Origin: Hyphomicrobiales bacterium
GTDB taxonomy: Bacteria; Pseudomonadota; Alphaproteobacteria; Rhizobiales; Rhizobiaceae
DNA length: 64,000 bases
Direction of reading: 5' to 3'
Assembly (NCBI GenBank): GCA_900471525.1
Contig: UCEZ01000015.1
Location: forward strand, 62,001-126,000
Position numbers and translations under genes: made by a program
In this document: one piece after another, positions 35,414-45,153 of the stretch
How the letters are laid out: each line of letters begins with the position of its first letter
Numbering within the stretch: position 1 is the first letter of the stretch
Notes under the pieces: generated by a model
Told to the model about the DNA's origin: nothing
Databases searched by the model: none
Seen by the model: only the letters and a program-made list of their open reading frames with translations

Positions 35414-36141
35414 ACGAGGTCGGATTTGCCGGGGCGCGGGATGATCCGCGTTTCAGGCGAGCCGATTATGACACACGTCGCCATGTCGGCCTTCTGCGCG
35501 TCGGCGGTTGCGAGCGGCATGACCAGCATGCGCTCGTCGGGCCGGCCGGCAGCGCGGCCGAAGATCACCGGCGTTTCACCGGGCAGCACAGTGCGCAGGA
35601 TATCGAAGGCTTCACCGAGCTGCCAGGGCCGCGCCTTGCTGATGGGATTGTAGAGCGCAATCACCAGGCCGGCCTCCGCCACCAGCTTCAGCCGGCGTGT
35701 GATGACGTCCCAGGGCTTGAGGTTGTCGGACAGCGAGATGGCGCAGAAATCATGGCCGAGCGGGGCGCCGATGCGGGCGGCAACTGCGAGCATGGCGGTA
35801 ACACCCGGGACAACGGCAACGTCGATGGCGCGCCATTCATCCGGCCCCTTGTCGATTGCCTCGCAGATTGCTGCAGCCATGGCGAAGACACCGGGATCGC
35901 CTCCCGACACGACGCAGACGTCGGTTCCTTCCGCCGCATGGCGAAGGGCCGCCTGGGCACGATCGAGTTCCTCGCGATTGTCAGAGGCGATACGGTTCTG
36001 ATCCGGCCGCAGCGACAGACGATCGAGATAGGGGCCATAGCCGAAGAAATCCGTCGATTTCGACACAGCCTCGACCGCTTCCGGCGTCATCTGCTGCGGA
36101 CCGCCCGGCCCTGTGCCAATTACATAAAGCGTGCCGCTCAT
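35377..36141 (-). CDS. cobJ: Precorrin-3B C17-methyltransferase
   Basis: 254 residues, tetrapyrrole methylase fold (LYVIGTGPGGPQQMTPEA at the start; VVSGGDPGVFAMAAAICEA; LYNPISKARPWQLGEAF). It methylates C17 with ring contraction, giving precorrin-4. The start is ATG 36141, overlapping the cobI stop by four bases. The 3' end overlaps convergent cobK. Confidence 0.95.
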   Translation of the reverse strand: MSGTLYVIGTGPGGPQQMTPEAVEAVSKSTDFFGYGPYLDRLSLRPDQNRIASDNREELDRAQAALRHAAEGTDVCVVSGGDPGVFAMAAAICEAIDKGPDEWRAIDVAVVPGVTAMLAVAARIGAPLGHDFCAISLSDNLKPWDVITRRLKLVAEAGLVIALYNPISKARPWQLGEAFDILRTVLPGETPVIFGRAAGRPDERMLVMPLATADAQKADMATCVIIGSPETRIIPRPGKSDLVYTPRFISGEKT

Positions 36142-36872
36142 GGCCTGTCCTTCCAACCGGGCACCAGCACCAGCGAGAAATAGGGTGCGTCGTCGTCGGC
36201 CTTATCGGCAAGCGGGATCATGGCGGAATTCGCCATGGTGCCGCGCTCGACATAGACGGCCTGGTCGAGCTTGCCGGCAGCAACGAGCGCGCGACGGATT
36301 TTCGGCAGATTGCGGCCGACCTTCATGATGACGGCCGCTTCGGTATCGCCAAGACGACGGACAAGCTGGTCCTCCCCCATCGTGCCGGGAAGCACCGAGA
36401 GGACATCGTCGCCCTGCACGATCGGCAGACCGGCCAGCGACCAGCAGCCGGACATGGCGGTGATGCCCGGAATGACTTCGACCGGGAACCGTCCTGCCAG
36501 CCGTACATGCAGGTGCATGTAGGAGCCATAGAACATCGGATCGCCCTCGCTGAGGATCGCGACCGTGCGGCCGGCCTCTAGGTGTTCGGCAACAGCCTCA
36601 GCCGAGGCATCGTAGAAGCCGGTGATCTGGCTCTTGTAGTCGTCATGATCCTTGTCGATCTCGACCGTCACCGGATAATAGAGAGGCAGTTCGAGGATAC
36701 CGGGTTTCAACAGCCCTTCGACGACTGCGCGTCCATTACCGCGTCGCCCTTCCTTGGCGAAATAGGCGAGCACGTCTGCCGCCTCCAGCGCCTTGATGGC
36801 CTTGACGGTCAGAAGGTCCGGATCGCCCGGACCTGTGCCGACGCCAATCAGCTTTCCCACGGTGGCGCTCAA
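36138..36872 (-). CDS. cobI: Precorrin-2 C20-methyltransferase
   Basis: 244 residues. The SAM loop LIGVGTGPGDPDLLTVKA and LSEGDPMFYGSYMHLH identify a C20-type tetrapyrrole methylase, which starts the corrin branch by making precorrin-3A. It overlaps cobH and cobJ by four bases each, so translation is coupled. Confidence 0.95.
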   Translation of the reverse strand: MSATVGKLIGVGTGPGDPDLLTVKAIKALEAADVLAYFAKEGRRGNGRAVVEGLLKPGILELPLYYPVTVEIDKDHDDYKSQITGFYDASAEAVAEHLEAGRTVAILSEGDPMFYGSYMHLHVRLAGRFPVEVIPGITAMSGCWSLAGLPIVQGDDVLSVLPGTMGEDQLVRRLGDTEAAVIMKVGRNLPKIRRALVAAGKLDQAVYVERGTMANSAMIPLADKADDDAPYFSLVLVPGWKDRP

Positions 36873-37501
36873 AGACCCGGCCTCGCCAATGAATTGACGG
36901 CCGCCGCAGTCATCGCGCTGCCGCCAAGCCGGCCGCGCACGATGGCATAGGGTACGCCATAGGAATTTTCAGCCAGCGCGTCCTTCGATTCCGCAGCACC
37001 GACAAAACCGACCGGCATGCCGATGATAACAGCCGGTTTGGGCGCGCCATCGCGCAGCAGTTCCAGCAGATAGAAAAGCGCGGTCGGCGCGTTGCCGATC
37101 GCAACCACGGATCCGGCCAGACGCTCGACCCAAAGCTTCAGCGCCGCTGCCGAGCGGGTATTGCCGATCTCGCGGGCGAGTTCGGCAGTCTGCGGCTCGC
37201 GCAGTGTGCAGATTACATCATTATCAGCCGGGAGGCGCGCGCGCGTAATACCGTGGGAGACCATGAAGGCATCGCAGAAGATCGGCGCACCGCCCTTCAA
37301 CGCTTGCCGGGCGGCCGGAACAAAACCCGGAGAGAACTCGAAATACTGCGCTGCCTCGACCAATCCGCAGGCATGCACCATGCGAACGGCGAGATCGGCC
37401 TCTTCCTCGGAAAAGCGGGACAGATCGGCTTCGCTGCGAATGATGGCAAAGGAGCGCTCGTAGATGGCATCGCCATCCCGGATGTAATCGTATTCAGGCA
37501 T
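36869..37501 (-). CDS. cobH: Precorrin-8X methylmutase
   Basis: 210 residues. The CobH/CbiC fold with the active-site segment FMVSHGITRARLPADND, whose His is the proton donor for the C11-to-C12 methyl shift forming hydrogenobyrinate. Other family segments are IGMPVGFVGAAESKDAL and NSYGVPYAIVRGRLGG. It starts two bases after the cobG stop. Confidence 0.96.
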   Translation of the reverse strand: MPEYDYIRDGDAIYERSFAIIRSEADLSRFSEEEADLAVRMVHACGLVEAAQYFEFSPGFVPAARQALKGGAPIFCDAFMVSHGITRARLPADNDVICTLREPQTAELAREIGNTRSAAALKLWVERLAGSVVAIGNAPTALFYLLELLRDGAPKPAVIIGMPVGFVGAAESKDALAENSYGVPYAIVRGRLGGSAMTAAAVNSLARPGL

Positions 37502-37503
37502 CT

Positions 37504-38880
37504 CTATCCCTGTTGAACCGCGGCGGTGATTGCGTCCGCTCCGAGCCGTGTAAGGCAGGACCGAGCCGATTCGCCAGCCCGTTTGCCGTCCGACACCAGC
37601 TTGTCGAGGCGCTCCATCGCGGTTCTTATCTTGTTTTCTTCGATGTAGGCGCTTGGTAGCCCCGAGGCAGGGCCATTTACGACAAGCCCATAGCCTATTG
37701 GCGCAGCCGTGATCGTCAGCGCCGAGGCGGAAGGCTTTGCGCAGCCCTTGGTGCAGCCGGAGACATGCACAGTCAGCGATCCGTCGAGCAGCGACGTGGC
37801 ATTGTCGATCACTATTTGCGCCACCGCTCTTGTATCAATCAAGGCGGAAGCACACGCGCCGATGCCGGCGCAGGCGGCAATGTGGTTGCGCGGATCGCGC
37901 GGGAAGGCCCGCAGGCCGTGACCCAGCGCCAATGCCTGTGCGGCATCTATCCGGTCAGGGGCAATTCCCAAAACCATGAGTGCGTGACCGGGGGCCAGAC
38001 GGATTTCCGTTGCCCCGAGAATGCTCAGCGCTTCAAGGAATGTTCGAAGGTTCTGCGCATGGATTTGTCCGAACGCCAGGCCCACGCCCAAAATGGAGCA
38101 GCCTGCGCCAAGCTCGTGGATGCCTGCAGAATTCGGCGAGGATTTCAGCGGCTCGATTGGGTCGAGATCGACCACCGAGGCCAGGCGGGCGCTCAAAGCT
38201 GCGGCATCGATATCGCGCGCACGGGCGCCCTTCCCCATCGAGGCAAGGCTTTCCAGAATGTCGATTACCGCGGGGACGACAGCAGTCTCCTCCAGGGCGG
38301 CAATCCGCGAAGCCGTCACTTCCGTGCCGGCAAGAGAAAGCAACCAATGCACCTTTCCATCAGTTCGGACGGCGCGCAGGCGGATATCGGCCGTTACCTC
38401 ACCGAGGTTCAATTGGCCACCGCCGTCGATGACGATGGAGAGTTTCGGTGCAAGTGCAAGAGGCGGCTGATGGGCCGCCACGGCGACACGCATCCGCTCT
38501 GCAAGAGAAACAGAATTGGCAACCTCGGAAGGGTCCAGCCCGGCCAGAGGCGGCGTTTCGATCGCAAGGCCTTGTGCAATCTCGATCCCCGCATCGGCGA
38601 TCTTTTCCGCTAAGAGTGGCACCGTTTCCATCGTCAGCCCGCGGATTTGCAGGTTGCCACGCGCGGTGACTTCGAGGATGCCGTTTCCGCATAATGCGGC
38701 CGCATCCGCAATTTCGCTCAGTTCGTCAAGCGTGAGCCCTGGCCTAGCTGGACGCAGGCGCACCAGCAGACCATCACCCGTCACCATCGGCGCAGCCAGC
38801 GACGGGCAGGCTCCGCGGCGCATCGATGACCGATGTTCGGATTCCTTTACTCCCTCAGATGGTGCAGTACAGAAGGTCAT
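37504..38880 (-). CDS. cobG: Precorrin-3B synthase
   Basis: About 458 residues from ATG 38880; ATG 38823 is also possible and a TTG at 38922 is weaker. It is related to nitrite/sulfite reductase: RRGACPSLAAPMVTGDGLLVRL at the N-terminus and ferredoxin-like halves. The iron-sulfur ligands are C-x5-C (ACAGIGAC) and C-x3-C (SGCTKGC). It uses O2 to oxidise precorrin-3A, so its presence marks the aerobic (late cobalt insertion) route. It is separated from cobF by 145 bases on the same strand. Confidence 0.93.
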   Translation of the reverse strand: MTFCTAPSEGVKESEHRSSMRRGACPSLAAPMVTGDGLLVRLRPARPGLTLDELSEIADAAALCGNGILEVTARGNLQIRGLTMETVPLLAEKIADAGIEIAQGLAIETPPLAGLDPSEVANSVSLAERMRVAVAAHQPPLALAPKLSIVIDGGGQLNLGEVTADIRLRAVRTDGKVHWLLSLAGTEVTASRIAALEETAVVPAVIDILESLASMGKGARARDIDAAALSARLASVVDLDPIEPLKSSPNSAGIHELGAGCSILGVGLAFGQIHAQNLRTFLEALSILGATEIRLAPGHALMVLGIAPDRIDAAQALALGHGLRAFPRDPRNHIAACAGIGACASALIDTRAVAQIVIDNATSLLDGSLTVHVSGCTKGCAKPSASALTITAAPIGYGLVVNGPASGLPSAYIEENKIRTAMERLDKLVSDGKRAGESARSCLTRLGADAITAAVQQG

Positions 38881-39025
38881 TGCAGGCGGTCGGCCATCCC
38901 TGTGTTTCAAAGGCGCGATCAATTGCGCTGGACCATTGTCGGCCCGTCAATACAGCATTCTACAGCAGAGACAAACCTGCCGCCATGCTGCGTGGAAAAG
39001 CAGCCTGTCACCTTGGTGTTTGCCG

Positions 39026-39796
39026 CTACTCTTCGAAATCCTCGCCCTTCTGCAGAAGATAGATATCCATGATCCAGCCGTGGCGCGCCCGTGCCTCGGC
39101 CCTGGATGCCAGGATGTCGTCCTTCACATCGGCGAGCCGACCGGAAATAACGACTTCCTGCTCCGTGCCGAGATAAGCGCCCCAATAGATCCGCGCGTCC
39201 GGATCGTCGATCTTCATGAAGGCCTGCTCACCGTCGAGCATGACGACTGCCGTCTCGCTCTTCTGCGGAAAACTCTCGGCGAGCCGACGTCCCGTGGTGA
39301 TCTCGACTGGTTTGCCGACGAGATTGAGCGGGATCCTATGGCTGGCGGCCAGCGCCTGGATGCTGGTGATCCCGGGAATGACCGAATAGTCGAACACCAC
39401 CGTTTCCAGAGCCCGGACGCGCTCGATGATCCGGATCGTGCTATCGTAAAGCATTGGGTCGCCCCAGACCAGAAAGGCGCCGGTCTGATCCTCTTGAAGT
39501 TCTTCGAGGAGCAGGTGTTCGTAAGCCGTGGCAATCGCCGCATGCCATTGGTCGACGCTCTGGTTATAGGAACGATCCGCCGTGTGGCGGACAGGAACCG
39601 CGAATTCCACGACCCGGCTATCCGGTCGGGTGACATAGCGCGAAACGATATCACGGCGGATGCCGGCGAGCTGGGCTTTCGCCTCGCCCTTCGTCGGGAT
39701 GAACAAGACATTTGCTTTGTTCAGTGCGTTGATCGCCTGTATGGTCAGATGCTCGGGATTGCCAGTACCGATACCCACGATCAAAACGTTTTTCAT
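39026..39796 (-). CDS. cobF: Precorrin-6A synthase (deacetylating)
   Basis: 256 residues. A tetrapyrrole methylase (VLIVGIGTGNPEHLTIQA, LVWGDPMLYDSTIRI, ending DIYLLQKGEDFEE) that methylates C1 with loss of the acetyl group extruded during ring contraction. The start is ATG 39796, with AAGGG about 10 bases upstream; a TTG at 39802 is in frame. It is the first gene of the leftward cobF-G-H-I-J run. I looked for a cobalamin riboswitch B12 box (GCCACTG) upstream and found none. Confidence 0.95.
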   Translation of the reverse strand: MKNVLIVGIGTGNPEHLTIQAINALNKANVLFIPTKGEAKAQLAGIRRDIVSRYVTRPDSRVVEFAVPVRHTADRSYNQSVDQWHAAIATAYEHLLLEELQEDQTGAFLVWGDPMLYDSTIRIIERVRALETVVFDYSVIPGITSIQALAASHRIPLNLVGKPVEITTGRRLAESFPQKSETAVVMLDGEQAFMKIDDPDARIYWGAYLGTEQEVVISGRLADVKDDILASRAEARARHGWIMDIYLLQKGEDFEE

Positions 39797-40151
39797 GTCC
39801 AAGCCCTTGCCGTGCCGCGTTCCGTGTCTTTGGCCGATTGAACAAATGGACGCAAGACCGCGATTGCCGGAAGAACATCTAGTTGACCAATATGAGCGGC
39901 TGATTCATGCAGCCAAGTATCCGATTAAGCACGATAAATATTTTTAAAGAAACCTTTGCGAAATCGTGGCAATATTCAGACTGATCCATTAAGACCGCGA
40001 AAACTTCATATATTTAGCACAAAAAAGCCGGAAACGGACGCGCATTAGCAGGTTCCCCAGGTGACAGACCCCCAGGTAATGTGACTTTACAAAGATTGTG
40101 GCACCTTGGTGCATTCCAATTGAGACCGTTAGCGTCTCGCGAGGGACTATA
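39797..40151. other. Divergent intergenic region between cobF and the type I secretion genes
   Basis: 355 bases, clearly more AT-rich than its surroundings around 39930-40030, likely with promoters for both sides. CCCCAGGT occurs twice (40055-40062 and 40070-40077) just ahead of the + strand gene. No gene or riboswitch is supported. Confidence 0.4.
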
Positions 40152-41918
40152 GTGACGAACCATTCGAAAACCAAAGTGAACGCGTCCGATCCGGGCGAGG
40201 CTCTGTGGAACTGCAAGGCCGGCTTCATCGGCATTTTTCTTGCCAGCGCGCTTGTCAACATTCTCTATTTGACCGGCTCTTTCTTCATGCTGGAAGTCTA
40301 TGACCGGGTCCTGCCAAGCAGAAGCATCCCGACCCTTATCGCGCTTTGCCTGCTCGCGCTGCTGCTTTACGCCTTTCAGGGCGCCTTCGAAATGGTGCGC
40401 GGTCGCATGCTCGTGCGTATCGCCGGGGCCCTCGATGAAGCGATGAGCTCTCGTATCTATCGCGCCGTGGTCCAGGCGCCGCTGAAACTGCGCACCCAGG
40501 GCGACGGTCTGCAGGCATTGCGTGATTTCGACCAGGTTCGTTCATTTCTCTCCGGCACCGGTCCGGCCGCCTTTTTCGACCTGCCCTGGCTTCCGTTCTA
40601 CATCGGCATCTGCTTCCTGTTCCATCCGCTGATCGGCATCGTTGCGATTGTCGGCTCGATCATCCTTATCGCCCTCACCTTCTTGACCAATCGCGGCACA
40701 CAAGGTCCGTCGAAGAAGGCGTCCGAGGCCGGCAATCATCGCAATGCCTTCGCACAGGCTTCGCAACGCAACGCCGAAGTCATGCAGGCCATGGGCATGA
40801 TGGGCCGGATGTCGCAGCTTTGGGATCTGCGGAACAACAACTACCGCGAACAGAACCGCGAGACGTCCGACGTCGGAAACGGCTATGGTGCCGTCTCCAA
40901 AGTGTTTCGCATGGCGCTGCAATCCGCCGTACTGGCGACCGGCGCGGTTCTCGTGATTGAAGGGATGGCATCTCCCGGCATCATCATCGCCGGCTCGATC
41001 CTGACCGCTCGCGCGCTCGCGCCGGTGGAACTGGCCATCGGCAACTGGCGCGGCTATGTTTCCTGCCGCCAGAGCTGGCAGCGTTTGAAGGACCTGTTGA
41101 AGGCCCTGCCTGAGCGCGATGCGCCGCTGGAACTACCGGTGCCGAAGGAAAAATTGAGTGCCGAAAGCCTCGCCGGCGGCCCCCCCGGTGCACAGCGCCT
41201 GACCTTCGCAGAAGTAAACTTCACAGTGAAGGCCGGCAGCGCGCTCGGCGTCATCGGCCCGAGCGCTTCGGGCAAGTCCTCCCTTGCTCGCGCCCTGATC
41301 GGCATCTGGCCGGCATTTCGCGGCTCGGTCCGCCTTGATGGCGCAGCACTCGACCAGTGGGATGGCGACAGGCTCGGCCGCCATATCGGCTATCTGCCGC
41401 AGGACGTCGAACTGTTCGCCGGCACCGTCGCACAGAACATCGCGCGCTTTTCCGAAGATGCGTCGCCGGATGCCATCGTTTCCGCCGCCCGCGCAGCGCG
41501 CGTCCACGAACTCATTCTCAAGCTGCCGAATGGCTATGAAACCGAGATCGGCGAAGGCGGCGCGGCACTTTCCGCCGGTCAACGCCAGCGCGTGGCCCTT
41601 GCCCGCGCATTATTCGGCGACCCCTTCCTGGTCGTCCTCGACGAACCCAATTCCAATCTCGATGCCGAGGGCGAACAGGCGCTCAGCGAAGCGATCATGA
41701 CCGTGCGGGCACGTGGCGGCATCGTCATCGTCATCGCTCACCGTCCAAGCGCGCTCGCTGCCGTTGACATGGTACTGATGATGAACGACGGACGGATGCA
41801 GGCCTTTGGGCCGAAGGACGAAGTGCTCGCGCAGATCCTGCGCAAGGAAAATCGCCAGCCACAAATCGGCCCCGCGTCGCTGAAGGTCGTGGGCGAAGGA
41901 CAGGAGTCCGCGTCGTGA
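40152..41918 (+). CDS. Type I secretion ABC exporter, PrtD family
   Basis: 588 residues. An N-terminal six-helix export domain (about 25-310) is fused to an ATPase: Walker A GPSASGKSSLARAL, signature LSAGQRQRVALARAL and Walker B FLVVLDEPNSNLD. This matches PrtD/PrsD-type exporters of glycine-rich (RTX-like) proteins; in rhizobia PrsD-PrsE secretes surface-polysaccharide glycanases. GTG 40152 has GAGGGA 6 bases before it and is preferred over upstream frames. The adaptor gene overlaps by four bases. No substrate gene and no outer-membrane partner adjoin it, so the cargo is unknown. Confidence 0.9.
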   Translation: MTNHSKTKVNASDPGEALWNCKAGFIGIFLASALVNILYLTGSFFMLEVYDRVLPSRSIPTLIALCLLALLLYAFQGAFEMVRGRMLVRIAGALDEAMSSRIYRAVVQAPLKLRTQGDGLQALRDFDQVRSFLSGTGPAAFFDLPWLPFYIGICFLFHPLIGIVAIVGSIILIALTFLTNRGTQGPSKKASEAGNHRNAFAQASQRNAEVMQAMGMMGRMSQLWDLRNNNYREQNRETSDVGNGYGAVSKVFRMALQSAVLATGAVLVIEGMASPGIIIAGSILTARALAPVELAIGNWRGYVSCRQSWQRLKDLLKALPERDAPLELPVPKEKLSAESLAGGPPGAQRLTFAEVNFTVKAGSALGVIGPSASGKSSLARALIGIWPAFRGSVRLDGAALDQWDGDRLGRHIGYLPQDVELFAGTVAQNIARFSEDASPDAIVSAARAARVHELILKLPNGYETEIGEGGAALSAGQRQRVALARALFGDPFLVVLDEPNSNLDAEGEQALSEAIMTVRARGGIVIVIAHRPSALAAVDMVLMMNDGRMQAFGPKDEVLAQILRKENRQPQIGPASLKVVGEGQESAS

Positions 41919-43231
41919 CCCATACCGAAGCAAAACCCGTAAACTCCCGCCGTTCGCTGGGCCGGCACATGACGGCCGTATCGATCCTCGCATTGACGCT
42001 CGTCGTCGGCATCGGCGGCTGGGCGACAACGACCGAACTGTCCAGCGCCATCGTCGCCGGCGGCACCGTCGTGGTCGAGAACAACGTCAAGAAGATCCAG
42101 CATCTGACCGGCGGCATCGTCGGCGAAGTGCTGGTCAAGGAAGGCGACAGCGTCAAGGCGGGCCAGATCCTGATCAAGCTCGACGGCACGACCGTGCGTG
42201 CTAACCTGTCGATCGTCCAGAACACGCTTGCCCAGCTCTATGCCCGCCGGGCCCGCCTGCTTGCCGAGCAACTCGGGTCCGCCGATTTCAAGATTCCGGA
42301 AAATCTGGAAGAACTGACATCGAGCACTCCCGCTTCCGTTCTCGAGCAGAGCGAACGCAAACTGTTCATCAGCCGCAAGAACGCGCTCGTCGGTATGAAG
42401 AGCCAGCTCGCCTCGCGCAAGGACCAGCTCGCCGATGAAACCAAGGGCCTGACGGTTCAGCTGAATGCCATCGAGGATGCGCTGAAGCTGATCGGCGAGG
42501 AACTCACCGGTCTCGACAAGCTCTACGGCCAGGGACTGGTCTCCATGCAGCGGCTGACTGAGCTGAAGCGTGATCGCGCCCAGCTCGAGGGCGACCGGGG
42601 CGCGCGCCTTGCCGCCCGCGCCCAGGCTGCCGGCAAGTCCAGCGAAATCGATCTGCAGATCCTGCAGCTCGACGAGGATCGCCGGACTGAAAACGCCAAG
42701 GAACTGACGGACGTCGAGGGCAAGATTGCCGAATACGAAGACCGCCGGATCGCTGCCATGGACCAGTTGAAGCGCATCGACATTCGCGCGCCGCTGGACG
42801 GCCGGATTTATCAGCTGGCGGTGCACACGGTGAACGGCGTCATCAATCCGGGTGAGGTGCTGATGCTCGTCGTCCCGGGAGCAGACAGCCTGACCGTTGA
42901 AGCGAAGGTTGCCACGCACGATATCGACCAGATCCGCCTGGGTCAGCCGGTCGAAATCCGTTTCAGCGCCTTCAACCAGCGCACCACCCCGATCGTCGAG
43001 GCGGAAGTCGTGACCATCGCTCCCGACCTCGTCACCGACCAGCGCACCGGCATGACCTATTATCCGTTGCGCATCAGGCCGAAGCCGGAAAGCCTTGCGG
43101 CTCTGAAGGGCCTGTCGCTCTATCCGGGCATGCCGGCTGAGGTCTACATCAAGATCGCCGATCGCACGGTGCTCTCTTACCTCGCAAAGCCCCTGACGGA
43201 GCAGATGCAGCGCACATTCCGCGAGGACTGA
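41915..43231 (+). CDS. Type I secretion membrane fusion protein, HlyD/PrtE family
   Basis: 438 residues. One N-terminal membrane helix (AVSILALTLVVGIGGWAT) is followed by GGIVGEVLVKEGDSVKAGQ (first lipoyl half), a long coiled coil (about 100-280), and a C-terminal beta domain with RIDIRAPLDGRIYQLAV and GMTYYPLRIRPKPE. It should link the PrtD-type exporter to TolC. GTG start, overlapping the exporter stop (GTGA). A strong hairpin follows 10 bases after its stop. Confidence 0.92.
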   Translation: MTHTEAKPVNSRRSLGRHMTAVSILALTLVVGIGGWATTTELSSAIVAGGTVVVENNVKKIQHLTGGIVGEVLVKEGDSVKAGQILIKLDGTTVRANLSIVQNTLAQLYARRARLLAEQLGSADFKIPENLEELTSSTPASVLEQSERKLFISRKNALVGMKSQLASRKDQLADETKGLTVQLNAIEDALKLIGEELTGLDKLYGQGLVSMQRLTELKRDRAQLEGDRGARLAARAQAAGKSSEIDLQILQLDEDRRTENAKELTDVEGKIAEYEDRRIAAMDQLKRIDIRAPLDGRIYQLAVHTVNGVINPGEVLMLVVPGADSLTVEAKVATHDIDQIRLGQPVEIRFSAFNQRTTPIVEAEVVTIAPDLVTDQRTGMTYYPLRIRPKPESLAALKGLSLYPGMPAEVYIKIADRTVLSYLAKPLTEQMQRTFRED

Positions 43232-43241
43232 TACCCACCCT

Positions 43242-43275
43242 GCAACACGCGCAGCACCCATGCTGCGCGTGTTGC
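43242..43275 (+). terminator. Perfect 15-bp hairpin after the secretion genes
   Basis: GCAACACGCGCAGCA (43242-43256) and its exact complement (43261-43275) enclose CCCA. It lies 10 bases after the stop codon. There is no T-run, so it may terminate weakly or protect the 3' end of the mRNA. Confidence 0.6.
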
Positions 43276-43347
43276 CTCAATAACGCGACCTACACAAACA
43301 TTGCTGCGTTGCAAAAATCCCGTGGCAGCTTACGGCGCGGCCGGTGT

Positions 43348-44268
43348 ATGACCATTGCCATGACCTCGAAGCGAACCGGCTACATCTTCGTCTTGCTTGC
43401 CCTTGTGATCTTCTCGATACAAGACGCGATTTCAAAGCATCTCGGCGGCCTGTACCCACCGGTCTTCATCACCATGATCCGGTACTGGGCCTTTGCCGCC
43501 TTCGCAATTGCGTTGGCCGCGCGGTCTCGCGGTGGTCTTGCCCTCGCGGCAAGCACCAGGAGACCGGCACTTCAGATATTGCGCGGCGTCCTTCTGGCGT
43601 TCCAGATCGTCATCGTCATCATCTCGTTTTCGGTGGTCGGCCTTGCACATTCGCAAGCGATCTTCTCCTCCGGGCCGCTTTTCGTGGCACTGCTCTCCAT
43701 GCCGCTGCTTGGCGAGCGCGTCGGATGGCGACGATGGACGGCGATCATCATCGGGTTGCTCGGCGTTCTCCTGATCCTGAAACCGAACGACAGCTCGTTC
43801 GATATCAAGTTCCTGATCCCCATTTCTTCGGCCCTGATCTTTGCGATCTATGTCATCTCGACGCGGCTGGTCAGCCGGGACGATAGCTCGATCACCAGCT
43901 TTTTCTACACCGGCGTCGCGGGTGCCGTGGCGATCACCGCCATCGGTCCGTTCTACTGGACGACGCTGGCGCCACAGGACTGGGCCTGGATGCTGATGCT
44001 CTGCATCACCGGAACGACGAGCCATTTTTTCCTGATCAAAGCCTACGAACTGCTCGACGCATCGGAAGTCCAGCCGCTCACCTATCTCCAGCTGGTCTTC
44101 GCCTCGATCATCGGCGTTTCCATCTTCGGCGAGACGCTGAACCTCAACATGATCTTCGGCTCGGCGATCGTCGTCTGCGCCGGGATTTTCACCGTCTGGC
44201 GCGAAAGCGTCGTTGCCCGGCGCAATGCGAGGCAACCCGGGCCACCATCATCGCAGACGCTGACCTAA
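43348..44268 (+). CDS. DMT-superfamily (EamA) transporter
   Basis: 306 residues with ten predicted helices in two EamA repeats (about 10-145 and 155-290), such as [20 protein letters not shown] and the late [22 protein letters not shown] segment. It is an inner-membrane exporter or importer of small metabolites; substrate unknown. ATG 43348 (43360 also possible). The last four bases overlap the convergent ung gene. Confidence 0.88.
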   Translation: MTIAMTSKRTGYIFVLLALVIFSIQDAISKHLGGLYPPVFITMIRYWAFAAFAIALAARSRGGLALAASTRRPALQILRGVLLAFQIVIVIISFSVVGLAHSQAIFSSGPLFVALLSMPLLGERVGWRRWTAIIIGLLGVLLILKPNDSSFDIKFLIPISSALIFAIYVISTRLVSRDDSSITSFFYTGVAGAVAITAIGPFYWTTLAPQDWAWMLMLCITGTTSHFFLIKAYELLDASEVQPLTYLQLVFASIIGVSIFGETLNLNMIFGSAIVVCAGIFTVWRESVVARRNARQPGPPSSQTLT

Positions 44269-44966
44269 GCCGATACTTCCGGTTTATCCGGCAATGCCCA
44301 GTCGATCGGCTTACGGCCCTTCGATACGAGAAAGTCGTTGGCCTTGGAAAACGGCTTGCTGCCAAAGAACCCGTTATGAGCCGACAGCGGCGACGGATGC
44401 GGCGAGCGGATCACGAGATGGCGGGACTGGTCGACGAAGGCCGCCTTCTTCTGGGCGTAGGATCCCCAAAGGATGAAAACGACGGGATGTTCCTGTTCGT
44501 TGATGGCGCGGATGATCGCATCGGTGAACCTCTCCCAGCCCTTGCCCTGATGTGAAGCGGCCATTGCACGCTCCACCGTCAGCACGCTGTTGAGCAGCAG
44601 CACGCCCTGCCGCGCCCAGTTTTCGAGAAAACCGTGACGGGCCGGCGGAATGCCCAGATCGCTCTGCAGTTCCTTGTAGATGTTGACCAGCGACGGCGGC
44701 GAGCGAACACCGGGTTTGACACTGAAGGACAGTCCGTGCGCCTGCCCTTCGCCGTGATACGGGTCTTGTCCGAGGATGACGACACGGACCTTGTCGAGCG
44801 GCGTCAAATCCAGCGCGCGGAAATATTCAGGCCCCTTGGGGAAAATCTGCTTGCCGCTGTTTTTCTCTTCAAGCAGGAATTTCTTCAGTGCGGCCATATA
44901 GGGGCTGGAAAATTCCGCCGCCAACGCCGCTTTCCAGCTTTCCTCGATCTTCACACTCGATTCCAT
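44265..44966 (-). CDS. ung: Uracil-DNA glycosylase
   Basis: 233 residues, family 1 UDG. The water-activating motif is GQDPYHG at 66-72 (Asp68) and the minor-groove loop HPSPLSA at 190-196; both are intact. It removes uracil from DNA to start base-excision repair. It ends convergently with the DMT transporter and is divergent from modA. Confidence 0.97.
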   Translation of the reverse strand: MESSVKIEESWKAALAAEFSSPYMAALKKFLLEEKNSGKQIFPKGPEYFRALDLTPLDKVRVVILGQDPYHGEGQAHGLSFSVKPGVRSPPSLVNIYKELQSDLGIPPARHGFLENWARQGVLLLNSVLTVERAMAASHQGKGWERFTDAIIRAINEQEHPVVFILWGSYAQKKAAFVDQSRHLVIRSPHPSPLSAHNGFFGSKPFSKANDFLVSKGRKPIDWALPDKPEVSA

Positions 44967-45067
44967 GGGTCGGCGGCCTCTCCATTCCCGGTCCTGTTAA
45001 GAGAGCAAAACTTAACGCCGCACTGGTCCATGGCAAGCGCCAATACCGAGTCGGGACGAATGAGTTT

Positions 45068-45091
45068 CAATATATTTTGATCAATATAACG
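45068..45091. promoter_or_regulatory. Mo-box-like site 1 upstream of modA
   Basis: CAATATAT-N8-ATATAACG. ModE boxes known from E. coli and Rhodobacter are inverted CGnTATAT-type half-sites around a short spacer. This site matches fully in the right half and in all but the second base of the left half. Confidence 0.55.
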
Positions 45092-45110
45092 CTGGCCAAT
45101 CTCGATACAC

Positions 45111-45134
45111 CGTTATATCTAAAGGAATATCTCG
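45111..45134. promoter_or_regulatory. Mo-box-like site 2 upstream of modA
   Basis: CGTTATAT-N8-ATATCTCG, the same arrangement and spacer as site 1, with a perfect left half and a slightly degraded right half. The two sites are 43 bases apart centre to centre, about four helical turns, so ModE dimers would lie on the same DNA face. Site 2 ends 19 bases before the modA ATG, a repressor position. Confidence 0.6.
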
Positions 45135-45153
45135 AAACCAAATGGGGGACCGC

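Noticed and set aside
39797..40151. Cobalamin riboswitch before cobF
   Set aside because: No B12 box (GCCACTG) or its complement is seen in the leader. Absence from visual search is not final.
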